Source: Firmicutes bacterium UBA3910
GTDB lineage: Bacteria; Bacillota; Limnochordia; Darwinibacteriales; Darwinibacteriaceae
DNA: 11,278 nt
Assembly: GCA_002391465.1 (NCBI GenBank)
Contig: DGFC01000174.1
Location: forward strand, 1-11,278
Reading direction: 5' to 3'
Shown here: in pieces, positions 1-7,023 of the stretch
Numbering within the stretch: position 1 is the first letter of the stretch
Layout: each line of letters opens with the position of its first letter
Position numbers and translations under genes: made by a program
The notes under the pieces: generated by a model
Database searches by the model: none
Told to the model about the DNA's origin: nothing
What the model saw: only the letters and a program-made list of their open reading frames with translations

Positions 1-13
1 CTCCCGTAGGAAA

Positions 14-577
14 CTAGTGTTGTTGGTTTTCACCTTCCATCCATCCTGACCTGGAAAAGAGGAATCTGGGACTGCTCAGGATCTCGCCGATCACCTCAGG
101 CAGCTGCCCCACACCATAGCTTTCCGTGTTGAAAATATGCTCGTCGCCCTGAAGCACTTCCTTAAACTCTCGCAGCAGCTCCACGCTCCTTGCTCCCATT
201 CTTGCGTCAGGGTGTCTGCCTTGATCGCGTCTGACAATCTCTGCTTCTCCTACCATAAGGACAACGTAAAACACCTTAACATTGAGATCCCTTAAGTTCT
301 CAGCCAACCAAGCGGCCTGGGCGGGAAGGGTCACGTAATCAATTACTACGTCGTAACCAAAGCCAAGGAGGTTGCGTGTCAGGCTCAAAATGTTGCTCCA
401 AGTTAACTGAAGAGTCTCCTGGCAGAGCCAGGGTTTACCGCGCCCATTGACGGGGATATGACTGATGTCATCACCGGAAATGAGGGCGCTTTTGTCAAAC
501 TGCTGCACAAGTTCGCCCGCGGTAGTGGATTTTCCCACCCCAGCTGGGCCTGAGATGATGTACACCGATCGCTCCAT
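14..577 (-). CDS. Small P-loop (AAA/zeta-toxin-like) kinase, substrate unknown
   Basis: A 187-residue soluble protein. The N-terminus carries a Walker A loop, GPAGVGKS at residues 10-17. An Asp-Asp pair follows at 36-37 (SGDD), placed like the substrate-binding acid of gluconate-kinase or chloramphenicol-phosphotransferase-like enzymes. A hydrophobic strand ending in Asp (VVIDYV) comes next, then an Arg-rich lid (RRDQGRHPDAR). This is the layout of a small-molecule kinase of the AAA_18/AAA_33 type; the substrate cannot be read from the sequence. The open frame extends upstream to 643, but I chose the ATG at 577 because it has a good ribosome binding site (GGAAGGGGAG) just upstream, whereas the longer start would add an unconserved-looking basic tail. 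The gene is divergent from the winged-helix regulator at 785, and the 207-bp gap between them holds that gene's promoter and a palindrome. The family-level call is firm, the reaction is unknown. Confidence 0.8.
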   Translation of the reverse strand: MERSVYIISGPAGVGKSTTAGELVQQFDKSALISGDDISHIPVNGRGKPWLCQETLQLTWSNILSLTRNLLGFGYDVVIDYVTLPAQAAWLAENLRDLNVKVFYVVLMVGEAEIVRRDQGRHPDARMGARSVELLREFKEVLQGDEHIFNTESYGVGQLPEVIGEILSSPRFLFSRSGWMEGENQQH

Positions 578-697
578 AGCGCTCTCCCCTTCCCTTCTGG
601 GCCCAAAACTATTTTGCCGCCTACTTCGACTCAAAGCTGCCAAACCCTTTACGGTGTGCGCAATATGCGAAATCTGGGCTGTGAATCCCTATATAAT

Positions 698-721
698 TTA
701 CGTCATTCCGTATTGACGTAA
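698..721. promoter_or_regulatory. Putative operator: perfect 8-bp inverted repeat over the -35 box
   Basis: TTACGTCA at 698-705 and TGACGTAA at 714-721 are perfect reverse complements separated by 8 bp. One more AATT step is possible with a single bulged T. The right arm overlaps the -35 hexamer at 713-718, so a bound dimer would block the promoter of the regulator gene at 785. A TATATA at 690-695 on the kinase side could be a -10 for the divergent gene, so both directions might be controlled from here, but I see no good -35 for it. Autoregulation by the 785 product is an inference from position. Confidence 0.55.
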
Positions 722-742
722 TTGCATCCCCTATGCTATTAT
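713..742 (+). promoter_or_regulatory. Sigma-A-type promoter of the winged-helix regulator gene
   Basis: TTGACG at 713-718 (5 of 6 to consensus) and TATTAT at 737-742 (5 of 6) are separated by 18 bp. A TG at 734-735 sits in the extended -10 position. This is the best promoter in the window. Direct repeats GTAATTGC at 718-725 and 743-750, with a partial copy GTAATTC at 751-757, flank the -10 and may be further regulator sites. Confidence 0.75.
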
Positions 743-784
743 GTAATTGCGTAATTCAATATTGGCCGAAGGAGGTACGCGAGA

Positions 785-1381
785 ATGACGAGGGACTACG
801 GACAGGAGATTGATCAGCTGAGGGAGGAACTGAGGGAAATCAAGGAAATGCTCCGGCCAAAAGAGGAAGATCCAAGGACCCTCATTCAAAAGATACCTGA
901 CATGCATCCTGATCCCCATATCCAGCAGATCTTAAGTCAGCTGGAGGACACATGCGAAGAAAAGAATCAGAATGGGGCCATCACCTACCTGGGGGTTTAC
1001 GCCTCGGGCGGGCGCCAGTCGACTTGGATCAGGCATCAAGTGAACGCAGACGATCTGCTCAAGCTGATTGAAAACCGTATGGCAGAAAAGGTACTCACAT
1101 CTATTGGCAACAACGACCGCCTCAACATGCTGCTGCAGATTCTGAGAAAACCCATGACAGTTGCCCAATTGGTGGAAGAAGGGGACTACAACTCCACCGG
1201 GCAGGTCTACCACCACCTAAAACCCCTTATCGCGGCGGATCTGATTGTGGAAGACCCCAACAGTGAAACAAGGGGAACGTATATCGTTCAGCCCCACCGG
1301 GTTCAGGGCATCATTATGCTCTTAGCGGGCATAAGCGATATGCTCGATCCCAGTTTCACCAAAGGCGAATGGCATGAATAG
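785..1381 (+). CDS. ArsR-like winged-helix transcriptional regulator with N-terminal coiled coil
   Basis: A 198-residue protein. Residues 7-24 form a heptad-rich helix (IDQLREELREIKEML) that probably dimerises. Residues 63-97 look like a short beta region plus helix of unknown role. Residues 98-172 form a winged helix: a first helix around NNDRLNMLLQIL, the turn MTVAQLVEEGD, a recognition helix NSTGQVYHHLKPLIAADLI, and a wing ending GTYIV. This pattern is typical of ArsR/HTH_20-type domains. A final hydrophobic helix (GIIMLLAGISDML) may add dimer contacts. I see no cysteine or histidine metal site like that of true ArsR sensors; only one Cys, at 57, is present. The start is set by AAGGAGGT at 769-776, 8 nt upstream. 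It lies just upstream of the Y-family polymerase gene and is the obvious candidate local regulator, but its target is inferred only from position. Confidence 0.75.
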   Translation: MTRDYGQEIDQLREELREIKEMLRPKEEDPRTLIQKIPDMHPDPHIQQILSQLEDTCEEKNQNGAITYLGVYASGGRQSTWIRHQVNADDLLKLIENRMAEKVLTSIGNNDRLNMLLQILRKPMTVAQLVEEGDYNSTGQVYHHLKPLIAADLIVEDPNSETRGTYIVQPHRVQGIIMLLAGISDMLDPSFTKGEWHE

Positions 1382-1403
1382 GGGAGTGGCTAAGCCACCC
1401 CCC
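1381..1403 (+). terminator. Hairpin after the regulator gene, possible terminator
   Basis: GGGGaGTGGC and GCCACcCCCC pair around a TAA loop, a 9-bp stem with one A-C mismatch starting at the last base of the stop codon. The following sequence (TTACATTTTCATC) is only moderately T-rich, so termination may be partial and some readthrough into the polymerase gene is possible. Confidence 0.55.
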
Positions 1404-1432
1404 TTACATTTTCATCTCCCTGCGTTTTCGTT

Positions 1433-1438
1433 TATAAT
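1433..1438 (+). promoter_or_regulatory. Perfect TATAAT -10 box before the Y-family polymerase gene
   Basis: A consensus TATAAT lies 6 bp upstream of the ribosome binding site (AGGGGGTGG, 1445-1453). The sequence at the expected -35 position (TTTCAT, about 1410-1415) is poor, so the promoter may be weak or need an activator. If used, transcription would start near 1445 and the leader would be only about 13 nt. No LexA-type box (CGAAC-N4-GTTCG) is visible between 1381 and 1459. Confidence 0.45.
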
Positions 1439-1458
1439 AACCTTAGGGGGTGGACGCC

Positions 1459-2979
1459 GTGGACCAAACCAACCGCACTTATATCGCACTTGATCTTAAG
1501 TCCTTTTATGCCTCGGTGGAATGCGTAGAACGGGGACTTAATCCCCTTACCACCAATTTGGTTGTGGCGGATCAGTCTCGCAGTCAAAAAACGATCTGCT
1601 TGGCGGTCTCCCCTCCCCTGCGCCAGCACGGAATACCCGGTCGTCCCAGACTTTTCCAAGTGGTGCAGAAAGTTAAGGAAGCAAACGCTGAAAGGCGCAG
1701 AAAAGCACGGGTTCCGGTCCTGACCAAAAGCTCTTGGGACGATACAGTGCTGCAGGCCAATCCTGACTATGCAATCGATTACCTGATAGTTCCCCCCAGG
1801 ATGGCTCACTATTTGGATTACAGCGCCCGGATCTACCAGGTTTATTTAAAATACATTGCGCCCGAAGATATGCACGTTTATTCCATCGACGAAGTGTTCA
1901 TGGATGTCACCTCTTACCTGAAGACTTACCGCATGACCGCCCATGATCTGGCCATGACCATAATCCGTGATGTGCTGAAAACAACGGGGATCACAGCCAC
2001 TGCCGGTATTGGTACGAATCTCTACTTGGCTAAAGTGGCCATGGATATTGTGGCCAAGAGAAGTAAGCCAGATGAGGACGGAGTACGCGTTGCTGAACTA
2101 GATGAAATGAGTTACAGAAAGCAGCTGTGGAGCCACCGCCCCCTCACTGACTTTTGGCGGGTAGGCAGGGGCTACGCCTCCAAACTGGAGGCCGAAGGTC
2201 TCTTCACAATGGGTGATATAGCCCGCTGCTCTCTAGGCAAGGCTGATGAATATCACAACGAAGATCTTCTCTACCGCCTGTTCGGTGTCAACGCTGAACT
2301 CCTCATTGACCACGCCTGGGGCTGGGAACCTGTGACCATCGCAGATATTAAAGCCTACAAACCCCAGAGTAAAAGCATCGGGTCGGGCCAGACGTTACCC
2401 CGCCCCTACAGCTACGAAGAGGCGAGACTGGTGGTGCGGGAGATGACCGATCTTTTAGTCCTTGATTTGGTTGATAAGGGCCTGGTCACGGATCAAGTAG
2501 TACTTACGGTCAATTACGATCGGGAGAGCCTGCTAGATCCAGAACTGAGAAAAAACTACCATGGCCCCATCACAACCGATGCCTACGGCAGGACAATACC
2601 CAAGCACGCCCACGGCAGCGCCAAGCTGCCCATGGCAACATCCTCCAGCAAACTAATCACCGATGCCATGGTTGGCCTCTATGAACGCATTACAAACGAG
2701 AATCTTTTGGTGCGCAAGATCAATGTCACTGCCAACAATGTGCAGAGTGAGAGTGACTTGGGTGAAAGTAATAATTGGGAACAGCTCAGTTTGTTTGCAG
2801 ATGAAGGACAGGTTGCGGAAGCAAGGGAAGACGTTCTAGAGAAGGAAAGGCAGGCCCAGGAGGCGTTGCTTAAAATCCAAAAGAAGTACGGAAAGAACGC
2901 CATCCTCAAAGGCATGAACCTGTTGAAAGGGGCAACTACCAAGGATCAGAACAAACGGATTGGGGGGCATAAGGCATGA
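1459..2979 (+). CDS. Y-family translesion DNA polymerase (UvrX/YqjW type)
   Basis: A 506-residue error-prone polymerase of the ImpB/MucB/UmuC-like group that copies damaged DNA. Visible motifs: DLKSFYASVE at residues 12-21, with Asp12 as a metal ligand and Tyr17 at the steric-gate position as in UmuC; SIDE with catalytic Asp144-Glu145; and IGTNLYLAKVAMD around 184-196 in the palm. The little-finger domain follows, then QLSLF at 442-446, a good beta-clamp-binding motif. A charged tail of about 60 residues ends the protein, with a helical stretch and a basic end (KYGKNAILKGMNLL, KDQNKRIGGHKA) usual in this Gram-positive branch. Two in-frame GTG codons, 1450 and 1459, could start it. I chose 1459 because AGGGGGTGG at 1445-1453 is correctly spaced for it and would overlap a start at 1450. 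The stop overlaps the next gene's ATG by 4 nt (ATGA), so the two are translationally coupled. Confidence 0.93.
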   Translation: MDQTNRTYIALDLKSFYASVECVERGLNPLTTNLVVADQSRSQKTICLAVSPPLRQHGIPGRPRLFQVVQKVKEANAERRRKARVPVLTKSSWDDTVLQANPDYAIDYLIVPPRMAHYLDYSARIYQVYLKYIAPEDMHVYSIDEVFMDVTSYLKTYRMTAHDLAMTIIRDVLKTTGITATAGIGTNLYLAKVAMDIVAKRSKPDEDGVRVAELDEMSYRKQLWSHRPLTDFWRVGRGYASKLEAEGLFTMGDIARCSLGKADEYHNEDLLYRLFGVNAELLIDHAWGWEPVTIADIKAYKPQSKSIGSGQTLPRPYSYEEARLVVREMTDLLVLDLVDKGLVTDQVVLTVNYDRESLLDPELRKNYHGPITTDAYGRTIPKHAHGSAKLPMATSSSKLITDAMVGLYERITNENLLVRKINVTANNVQSESDLGESNNWEQLSLFADEGQVAEAREDVLEKERQAQEALLKIQKKYGKNAILKGMNLLKGATTKDQNKRIGGHKA

Positions 2980-3395
2980 ATAACGATTACAAACATTACG
3001 AGGACATTATTCACCTACCCCGCCACCGTTCCAAGACAAGGCCCCCCATGTCCCGCCTTGATCGGGCTGCCCAGTTTTCGCCCTTTGCTGCTCTAGCAGG
3101 CCACTCCGAGCTGATGGAAGAGACGGCCAGAGTTACGGAAGATAAGGCGATCCTCACAGAAGATGAAAAAGCCCGGCTTAACGCCAGGCTGCTCTTGCTC
3201 GCTGAAAACCTTAAGGAGGGATGGACTGTGTCCATCACCTATTTCCTCCCCGATGACCACAAGCCAGGGGGAATCTACGTAACTGAAACGGGAAAAGTAA
3301 AGAAGTTCGATGCCTACAAAAACTGCTTAACACTGGAAAGCGGTGTTGTAGTTCCCATTAACGACATCTACGCCATTGAAGGGGCGCCGTTCTAA
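2976..3395 (+). CDS. YolD-like protein, partner of the Y-family polymerase
   Basis: A 139-residue protein matching the YolD-like family. It has the N-terminal segment SRLDRAAQFSPFAAL, often seen in clostridial members, a long charged helix at about 45-80, and a C-terminal small beta domain (GWTVSITYFLPDD, GKVKKFDAYKNCLTLESG, VVPINDIYAIE). YolD-like genes commonly sit beside UvrX/YqjW-type polymerases in Bacillota and have been proposed as functional counterparts of UmuD; there is no LexA-like protease Ser/Lys dyad that I can see here. The ATG overlaps the polymerase stop (ATGA), pointing to one mRNA and probably a complex. Its TAA (3393-3395) overlaps the stop of the convergent protease gene, with no terminator hairpin between them. 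Confidence 0.88.
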   Translation: MNNDYKHYEDIIHLPRHRSKTRPPMSRLDRAAQFSPFAALAGHSELMEETARVTEDKAILTEDEKARLNARLLLLAENLKEGWTVSITYFLPDDHKPGGIYVTETGKVKKFDAYKNCLTLESGVVVPINDIYAIEGAPF

Positions 3396-4000
3396 AAAAA
3401 GACCATACTCATCAGCGAGGACAGGACATTTGACACCCCATGCATAATCCAGCTGGGCAAAATAGAACCGTCCGCCTTCTTCTCGTTGATATACCCCATG
3501 AACCAAGCGCTAATACCTGTGAACAGGGTGATCAGGAGCGCCCAGAACCAGCCCACTGAAGTAAAGAACCCTAAGCCGTGGATGGCGCCAAAGATAACGC
3601 TCTGGACCATGTTGCCCGCCCCAAAACCGAAACGGACTGCCAGGCGCTTTAAGAGAAAACCGCGAAAGAGAATCTCCTCAGACAGGCCTGTCTGCAGAAA
3701 GGCAAACACCAAGGCACCCGGCAGCGCACCTAGACCCAGGCCTGCGAATTGGGATGTGGCGCTGGGAACACCGCGCAGTACTCGAAAAATCAGGATAGGT
3801 AGAGGCGCAGACAGCACCATTACCGCCACGGACCACCGCACGCAGTCCCTGACCTTGTCCCTCGGGACCCCCTTTAGGCCAAGCCATTGGAAAAAGCCTA
3901 CCTTCTGCCTGTGAAAGATAAGCCACCAGGCCAAGGGAAGCAAGGCAAAGACGATAACCTGAACCCCAGCACTGGCCAGATTACTCACAAAAAGAGCCAT
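3392..4000 (-). CDS. CPBP-family intramembrane metalloprotease (Abi/CAAX type)
   Basis: A 202-residue polytopic membrane protein with the three signatures of the CPBP family: EEILFR at 108-113 (Glu108, Glu109, Arg113), FGAIH at 137-141 (His141), and HGVSN at 187-191 (His187, Asn191). These are the expected zinc or catalytic positions of Rce1-like glutamate proteases. Hydrophobic segments lie near 8-30, 55-75, 86-104, 131-147, 150-171 and 180-202. It lacks extra domains. Family members process prenylated or signal peptides, provide bacteriocin self-immunity, or have unknown targets; there is no bacteriocin gene nearby. The ATG at 4000 has the site GGAAAGGGGAAGGTGG upstream. It starts only 23 bp after the end of the GGDEF-EAL gene, so the two are probably cotranscribed. 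Its TAG overlaps the yolD-like stop tail to tail. Confidence 0.9.
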   Translation of the reverse strand: MALFVSNLASAGVQVIVFALLPLAWWLIFHRQKVGFFQWLGLKGVPRDKVRDCVRWSVAVMVLSAPLPILIFRVLRGVPSATSQFAGLGLGALPGALVFAFLQTGLSEEILFRGFLLKRLAVRFGFGAGNMVQSVIFGAIHGLGFFTSVGWFWALLITLFTGISAWFMGYINEKKADGSILPSWIMHGVSNVLSSLMSMVFF

Positions 4001-4023
4001 GACGCCACCTTCCCCTTTCCATG

Positions 4024-6465
4024 CTAGGGGTCAATCCCAAGCAGTTCGCTGTAATCCATCTCCATCAGCTTCTCCGCCTCAGAGGGCTCCACCGGATGGG
4101 AGAAGAGATAACCTTGGAGGAAATCACAACCTACTTCAATTAAGAGGCGTGCCTCTTCCTCCGTCTCCACACCTTCACCCACAACGTCCATATCCAAGCC
4201 GTGGGCAATGGCGATCAAACCTTCCATAACCGCAATGTTTTCCCCCAGCTTCTGGGTCATATGCCGTTCTAGCTTGATGCGGTCAACGGGCATTCTGGTT
4301 ATGTAGTTGATGGAAGAATAACCGGTGCCGAAGTCGTCCAGGGCGATTCTCACACCTAGGTTCCTGATGCGGTTGATTATCTCCAAAGCTTCCTCAGGAT
4401 TGCCGATGAGCACCGTCTCAGTAATCTCCATTTCCAACAACGTGGGCTCCAGATCGTAGCGAGTCAACTGTCTCTCAAGGAAATCAACCAAACCGTCATC
4501 ATAAAACTGTTTCGTTGAGAGGTTGATGGATACGGGTCTGACCGGCTTGCCTGCCCTGCGCCATTTTACAATCTGACTGATAGCTTCTTCGATCACCCAG
4601 CGCCCAATGGGCAGAATGAGATTGGATTCTTCTGCAATGGAGATAAAGACTTCAGGGGAGACCCCTTCATTACCCCGAATACGAATTAACGCCTCCAGGT
4701 AAGCGATTTCGCCCGTGGCAACACTGACAATGGGTTGATAGACCAGCTTGAAATTGCCCGCCTGCTGCGCCTCAACCAGCATCTGCTCTAGCTGCACGCG
4801 CTGACTGAAGGTGTCGGCCATATCCTCCTGGAAGAATAGGAAACGATTCTTACCTTTGTTTTTGGCGTTGTGCAGGGCTATATCTACTTTGATCAGGAGC
4901 TCATCAACGCTTTCCCCATCCTGGGGATAGAGAGCGACCCCTATACTGGCAGTTACATGGGTCCGCTTGCCATTAATCACCCTTATCCCATACATACTGG
5001 ACCTAAGGGCGTGGATGGTGCGGATCACCTCTTCTTCTTCATTTACGCCGGCCAGGTGAACCAGGAACTTATCAGCACCGAAGTGGTAGGCCTTCACTTC
5101 CTGGCGAGGGTTGACCCTAAGCACGCCGGCCACAAACTGGAGCACTTGGTCACCGAAGACATGCCCCTGCGTATCGTTGATCACCTTGAAGTTGTCAATA
5201 TCAAGGAGCAGGATTGCACCTGCACCGCCTGCATTCAGCGTCTTCTCCACGTCTTCCTCGAACTTCCTACGGTTGAGAAGTCCGGTCAAGGAATCGTAAT
5301 CGGCTAAGTATTGGATATGGGCTTCATGCTGCTTGATCTCATCATACTGTTTCTGCAGCTGCCGTTCGTGGGTCACAAGCTGAGCATACGTCGCTTCCAG
5401 CTCTTCCTGCTGATGCATAACATTTTCAAACTGCTCCTGCGTTTTCGCCAGCGTCTGGTTAATGGTTGCCCGCAGCGCCGGAAAGGCATGATGGGACAGG
5501 ATAGGCAGACGGTAGGCGAAATCGTCAACTGGTATGGACATAATATCCCTATCCAAATCGCGGATGGGCTGAACTATGTATCGCCTTTGGAAAACAAAAA
5601 GTAAGTAAAAGATGAATACCGAGGATAGGAAAACGGTGGCCACCATCTGTACATTCATGGCCTGCCGATTCATCACTTCTTCGTAAGGCACAAAAGCGCC
5701 AATCATTAGCTGTAGATTCTCGAGCGATTCCCAGCGCAGGTAACCTTCTTTACCCTGCCAAGCAATACTCCGCAGTCCCTGCGGCTCTAAGAAGAAGTCG
5801 CAGTCCGCAACTGTGCAGAGATTGTAAGGTTCACTACTCAACTCCTGGCCGGACTGGACTATAATCTCCCCTGATTGGGTGAAGAAGAACGAGGCACCGC
5901 TTTCCGAAACCTTCTCCCTATCTAAGAGGGAGACGATGGTCTCCAACGATGTGTCTAAGCCAATCACACCCAAGAGCTCACCGTTCTCGTAAATGGGCTG
6001 GGCCATGGTCATGACCAACCGGTCATCCACCAAATCTACGTAGGGAGCGGTAAAGATCACTCCGCCTTCAGCCACAGCGGCGTTGTACCAGGGCCGGGTA
6101 CGCACATCCACCCCGGGCGGCGGCTGCTTCCCGTTTACATAAAGTGAAACGCCGTCGGGAGTACCCAAATAAAGGGCTATCAGGGTTTCGTTCTTAGCCA
6201 CCAACTGCCTAAAAAAGGTTAAAATCTGGTCATGATCGTCCACATCTAAGCGGACAGCGATTTCACCAGCATCGAGCACCTTTTCCACATCTTGGAGTTC
6301 GGTGCGGATCTGGGTTACAATGTTGTCCAGCTTTAGCTCTATAGTGCGCTCCACTTCACGGATAAAGACATTTTCATGATGCCGATGGGTGATAAACGTG
6401 GTCAGCGCCATGATTAGGGCAAAAGTTATACCTAACCCGTAAATTCGATGGATAAACCTACTCAT
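4024..6465 (-). CDS. Membrane dCache-GGDEF-EAL protein, probable c-di-GMP phosphodiesterase
   Basis: An 813-residue sensor enzyme. A first membrane helix (about 7-26) is followed by an outside dCache-like sensor (about 30-265, with RTRPWYNAA at 122-130 and two FTAPYVD/GVIGLDTS strands). A second helix lies at 272-292, then a HAMP-like linker and a coiled coil (about 340-385). The GGDEF domain keeps the DIDNFKVIND and GHVFGD motifs, but the signature is GADKF (463-467) and the inhibitory RxxD is RQEV, so cyclase activity and feedback binding are probably lost. The EAL domain looks complete: EAL (591-593), Asn in SINLS (648), Glu in EITET (680), LDDFGTGYSS, Lys731 in DRIKLE, EGVE and QGYLFSHP. 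It should therefore cleave c-di-GMP in response to an external ligand. I chose the ATG at 6465, which has GGCGGGGTGG upstream, over the GTG at 6486, which has none. Confidence 0.93.
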   Translation of the reverse strand: MSRFIHRIYGLGITFALIMALTTFITHRHHENVFIREVERTIELKLDNIVTQIRTELQDVEKVLDAGEIAVRLDVDDHDQILTFFRQLVAKNETLIALYLGTPDGVSLYVNGKQPPPGVDVRTRPWYNAAVAEGGVIFTAPYVDLVDDRLVMTMAQPIYENGELLGVIGLDTSLETIVSLLDREKVSESGASFFFTQSGEIIVQSGQELSSEPYNLCTVADCDFFLEPQGLRSIAWQGKEGYLRWESLENLQLMIGAFVPYEEVMNRQAMNVQMVATVFLSSVFIFYLLFVFQRRYIVQPIRDLDRDIMSIPVDDFAYRLPILSHHAFPALRATINQTLAKTQEQFENVMHQQEELEATYAQLVTHERQLQKQYDEIKQHEAHIQYLADYDSLTGLLNRRKFEEDVEKTLNAGGAGAILLLDIDNFKVINDTQGHVFGDQVLQFVAGVLRVNPRQEVKAYHFGADKFLVHLAGVNEEEEVIRTIHALRSSMYGIRVINGKRTHVTASIGVALYPQDGESVDELLIKVDIALHNAKNKGKNRFLFFQEDMADTFSQRVQLEQMLVEAQQAGNFKLVYQPIVSVATGEIAYLEALIRIRGNEGVSPEVFISIAEESNLILPIGRWVIEEAISQIVKWRRAGKPVRPVSINLSTKQFYDDGLVDFLERQLTRYDLEPTLLEMEITETVLIGNPEEALEIINRIRNLGVRIALDDFGTGYSSINYITRMPVDRIKLERHMTQKLGENIAVMEGLIAIAHGLDMDVVGEGVETEEEARLLIEVGCDFLQGYLFSHPVEPSEAEKLMEMDYSELLGIDP

Positions 6466-6481
6466 GGTACCACCCCGCCGT

Positions 6482-6500
6482 TCCACAACCGAGCTGTGGA
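6482..6500. promoter_or_regulatory. Small palindrome upstream of the GGDEF-EAL gene
   Basis: TCCACA at 6482-6487 and TGTGGA at 6495-6500 form perfect 6-bp arms around a 7-bp spacer, just upstream of the ribosome binding site. It could be an operator or a short leader hairpin affecting translation. On the minus strand a TATAGT at 6531-6526 may be a -10 for the gene; no -35 is recognisable. Function is unproven. Confidence 0.3.
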
Positions 6501-6585
6501 TGCTTTTACTAATTTAGTGCGAATAACTATATCTCTTGTCGGCATTTATTCCTTCTTCTCCATCTGTATTTGGATTCTTGCTCTC

Positions 6586-7008
6586 TTACACCGTGTCCCT
6601 CTCCAGACGTTCAAGCCTTGTCACTATCCTCCGCACTTCCATCTGGAGCCGTTCCACATCGCGCAGGCTTCCCTTGATCTTGCTCTGTACAAACCAGTCA
6701 GAAATGATGTTATCGAATGCAATATCGATAAACGCTTCAAATTCTGAAACTCGCAGAGCGGGATCAAGTTCCACATTCACATCGCCCAACTTCTTCTGTA
6801 ATTGATGTAGGTTATCCTGCACCGCTCGTAAGAGGGACTCTGCCTTGCTCACCTTGCTGTGCTTTATCAGACTGCTGAGCATCTTACCCCCCAACATATC
6901 GTAAATACCCCAGTTGCGCGCGCTTTTCAGCTCGCGTCCAGCCTGGTCCAACAGGTCCAACGTCCTTTGGGCGACCTTTTTCGCTTCCGTAATTTTCTGT
7001 CGGTTCAC
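6586..7008 (-). CDS. Conserved small helical protein of unknown function
   Basis: A 140-residue, all-helical-looking soluble protein without signal peptide or membrane segment. Residues 5-30 and 52-76 are amphipathic and probably coiled. In between lies a Gly-rich turn, NWGIYDMLGGKMLSSLIKHSK (32-52), and later FDNIISDWFVQSKIK (98-112). I have the impression that a WG-x-D-x-LGG / ISDWFVQSKI pair of motifs recurs in Bacillota proteins of unknown function, but I cannot name a characterised member. It starts with GTG at 7008, preceded by AGGAGAGG, 15 bp after the DsrE-like gene ends, so it is very likely in the same operon. The next gene downstream, the GGDEF-EAL protein, begins after a 120-bp gap. 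Confidence 0.75.
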   Translation of the reverse strand: MNRQKITEAKKVAQRTLDLLDQAGRELKSARNWGIYDMLGGKMLSSLIKHSKVSKAESLLRAVQDNLHQLQKKLGDVNVELDPALRVSEFEAFIDIAFDNIISDWFVQSKIKGSLRDVERLQMEVRRIVTRLERLERDTV

Positions 7009-7023
7009 AAGCTTCCTCTCCTG

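Noticed and set aside
785..1381. Metal-sensing ArsR repressor
   Set aside because: The winged helix fits, but the usual Cys or His ligand pairs of metal sensors are absent.
3486..3914. 142-codon plus-strand frame opposite the CPBP protease gene
   Set aside because: Composition is Pro/Arg/Lys-rich as expected for antisense of a membrane protein, and the protease motifs on the other strand are clear.
3392..4000. CPBP protease as bacteriocin immunity or abortive infection gene
   Set aside because: No bacteriocin peptide, transporter or phage-defence partner is visible around it; it follows the c-di-GMP gene by 23 bp.
4870..5604. Long plus-strand open frames opposite the GGDEF-EAL gene
   Set aside because: They lie inside a gene with full domain conservation on the other strand, have no ribosome binding sites and encode no recognisable domains.
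6466..6475. GGGTGGTACC on the minus strand, matching the core of the T-box antiterminator sequence
   Set aside because: The usual CGCG does not follow, the motif directly abuts the start codon and acts as the ribosome binding site, only 120 bp separate it from the upstream gene, and no specifier hairpin or terminator is present.
4024..6486. GTG at 6486 as the start of the GGDEF-EAL protein
   Set aside because: No ribosome binding site upstream; the ATG at 6465 has one at good spacing and begins directly before the membrane helix.
6482..6500. DnaA-box-like GCATCCACA on the minus strand and a partial mate, hinting at a replication origin
   Set aside because: Only two imperfect copies, no AT-rich unwinding region, and no dnaA/dnaN genes nearby.
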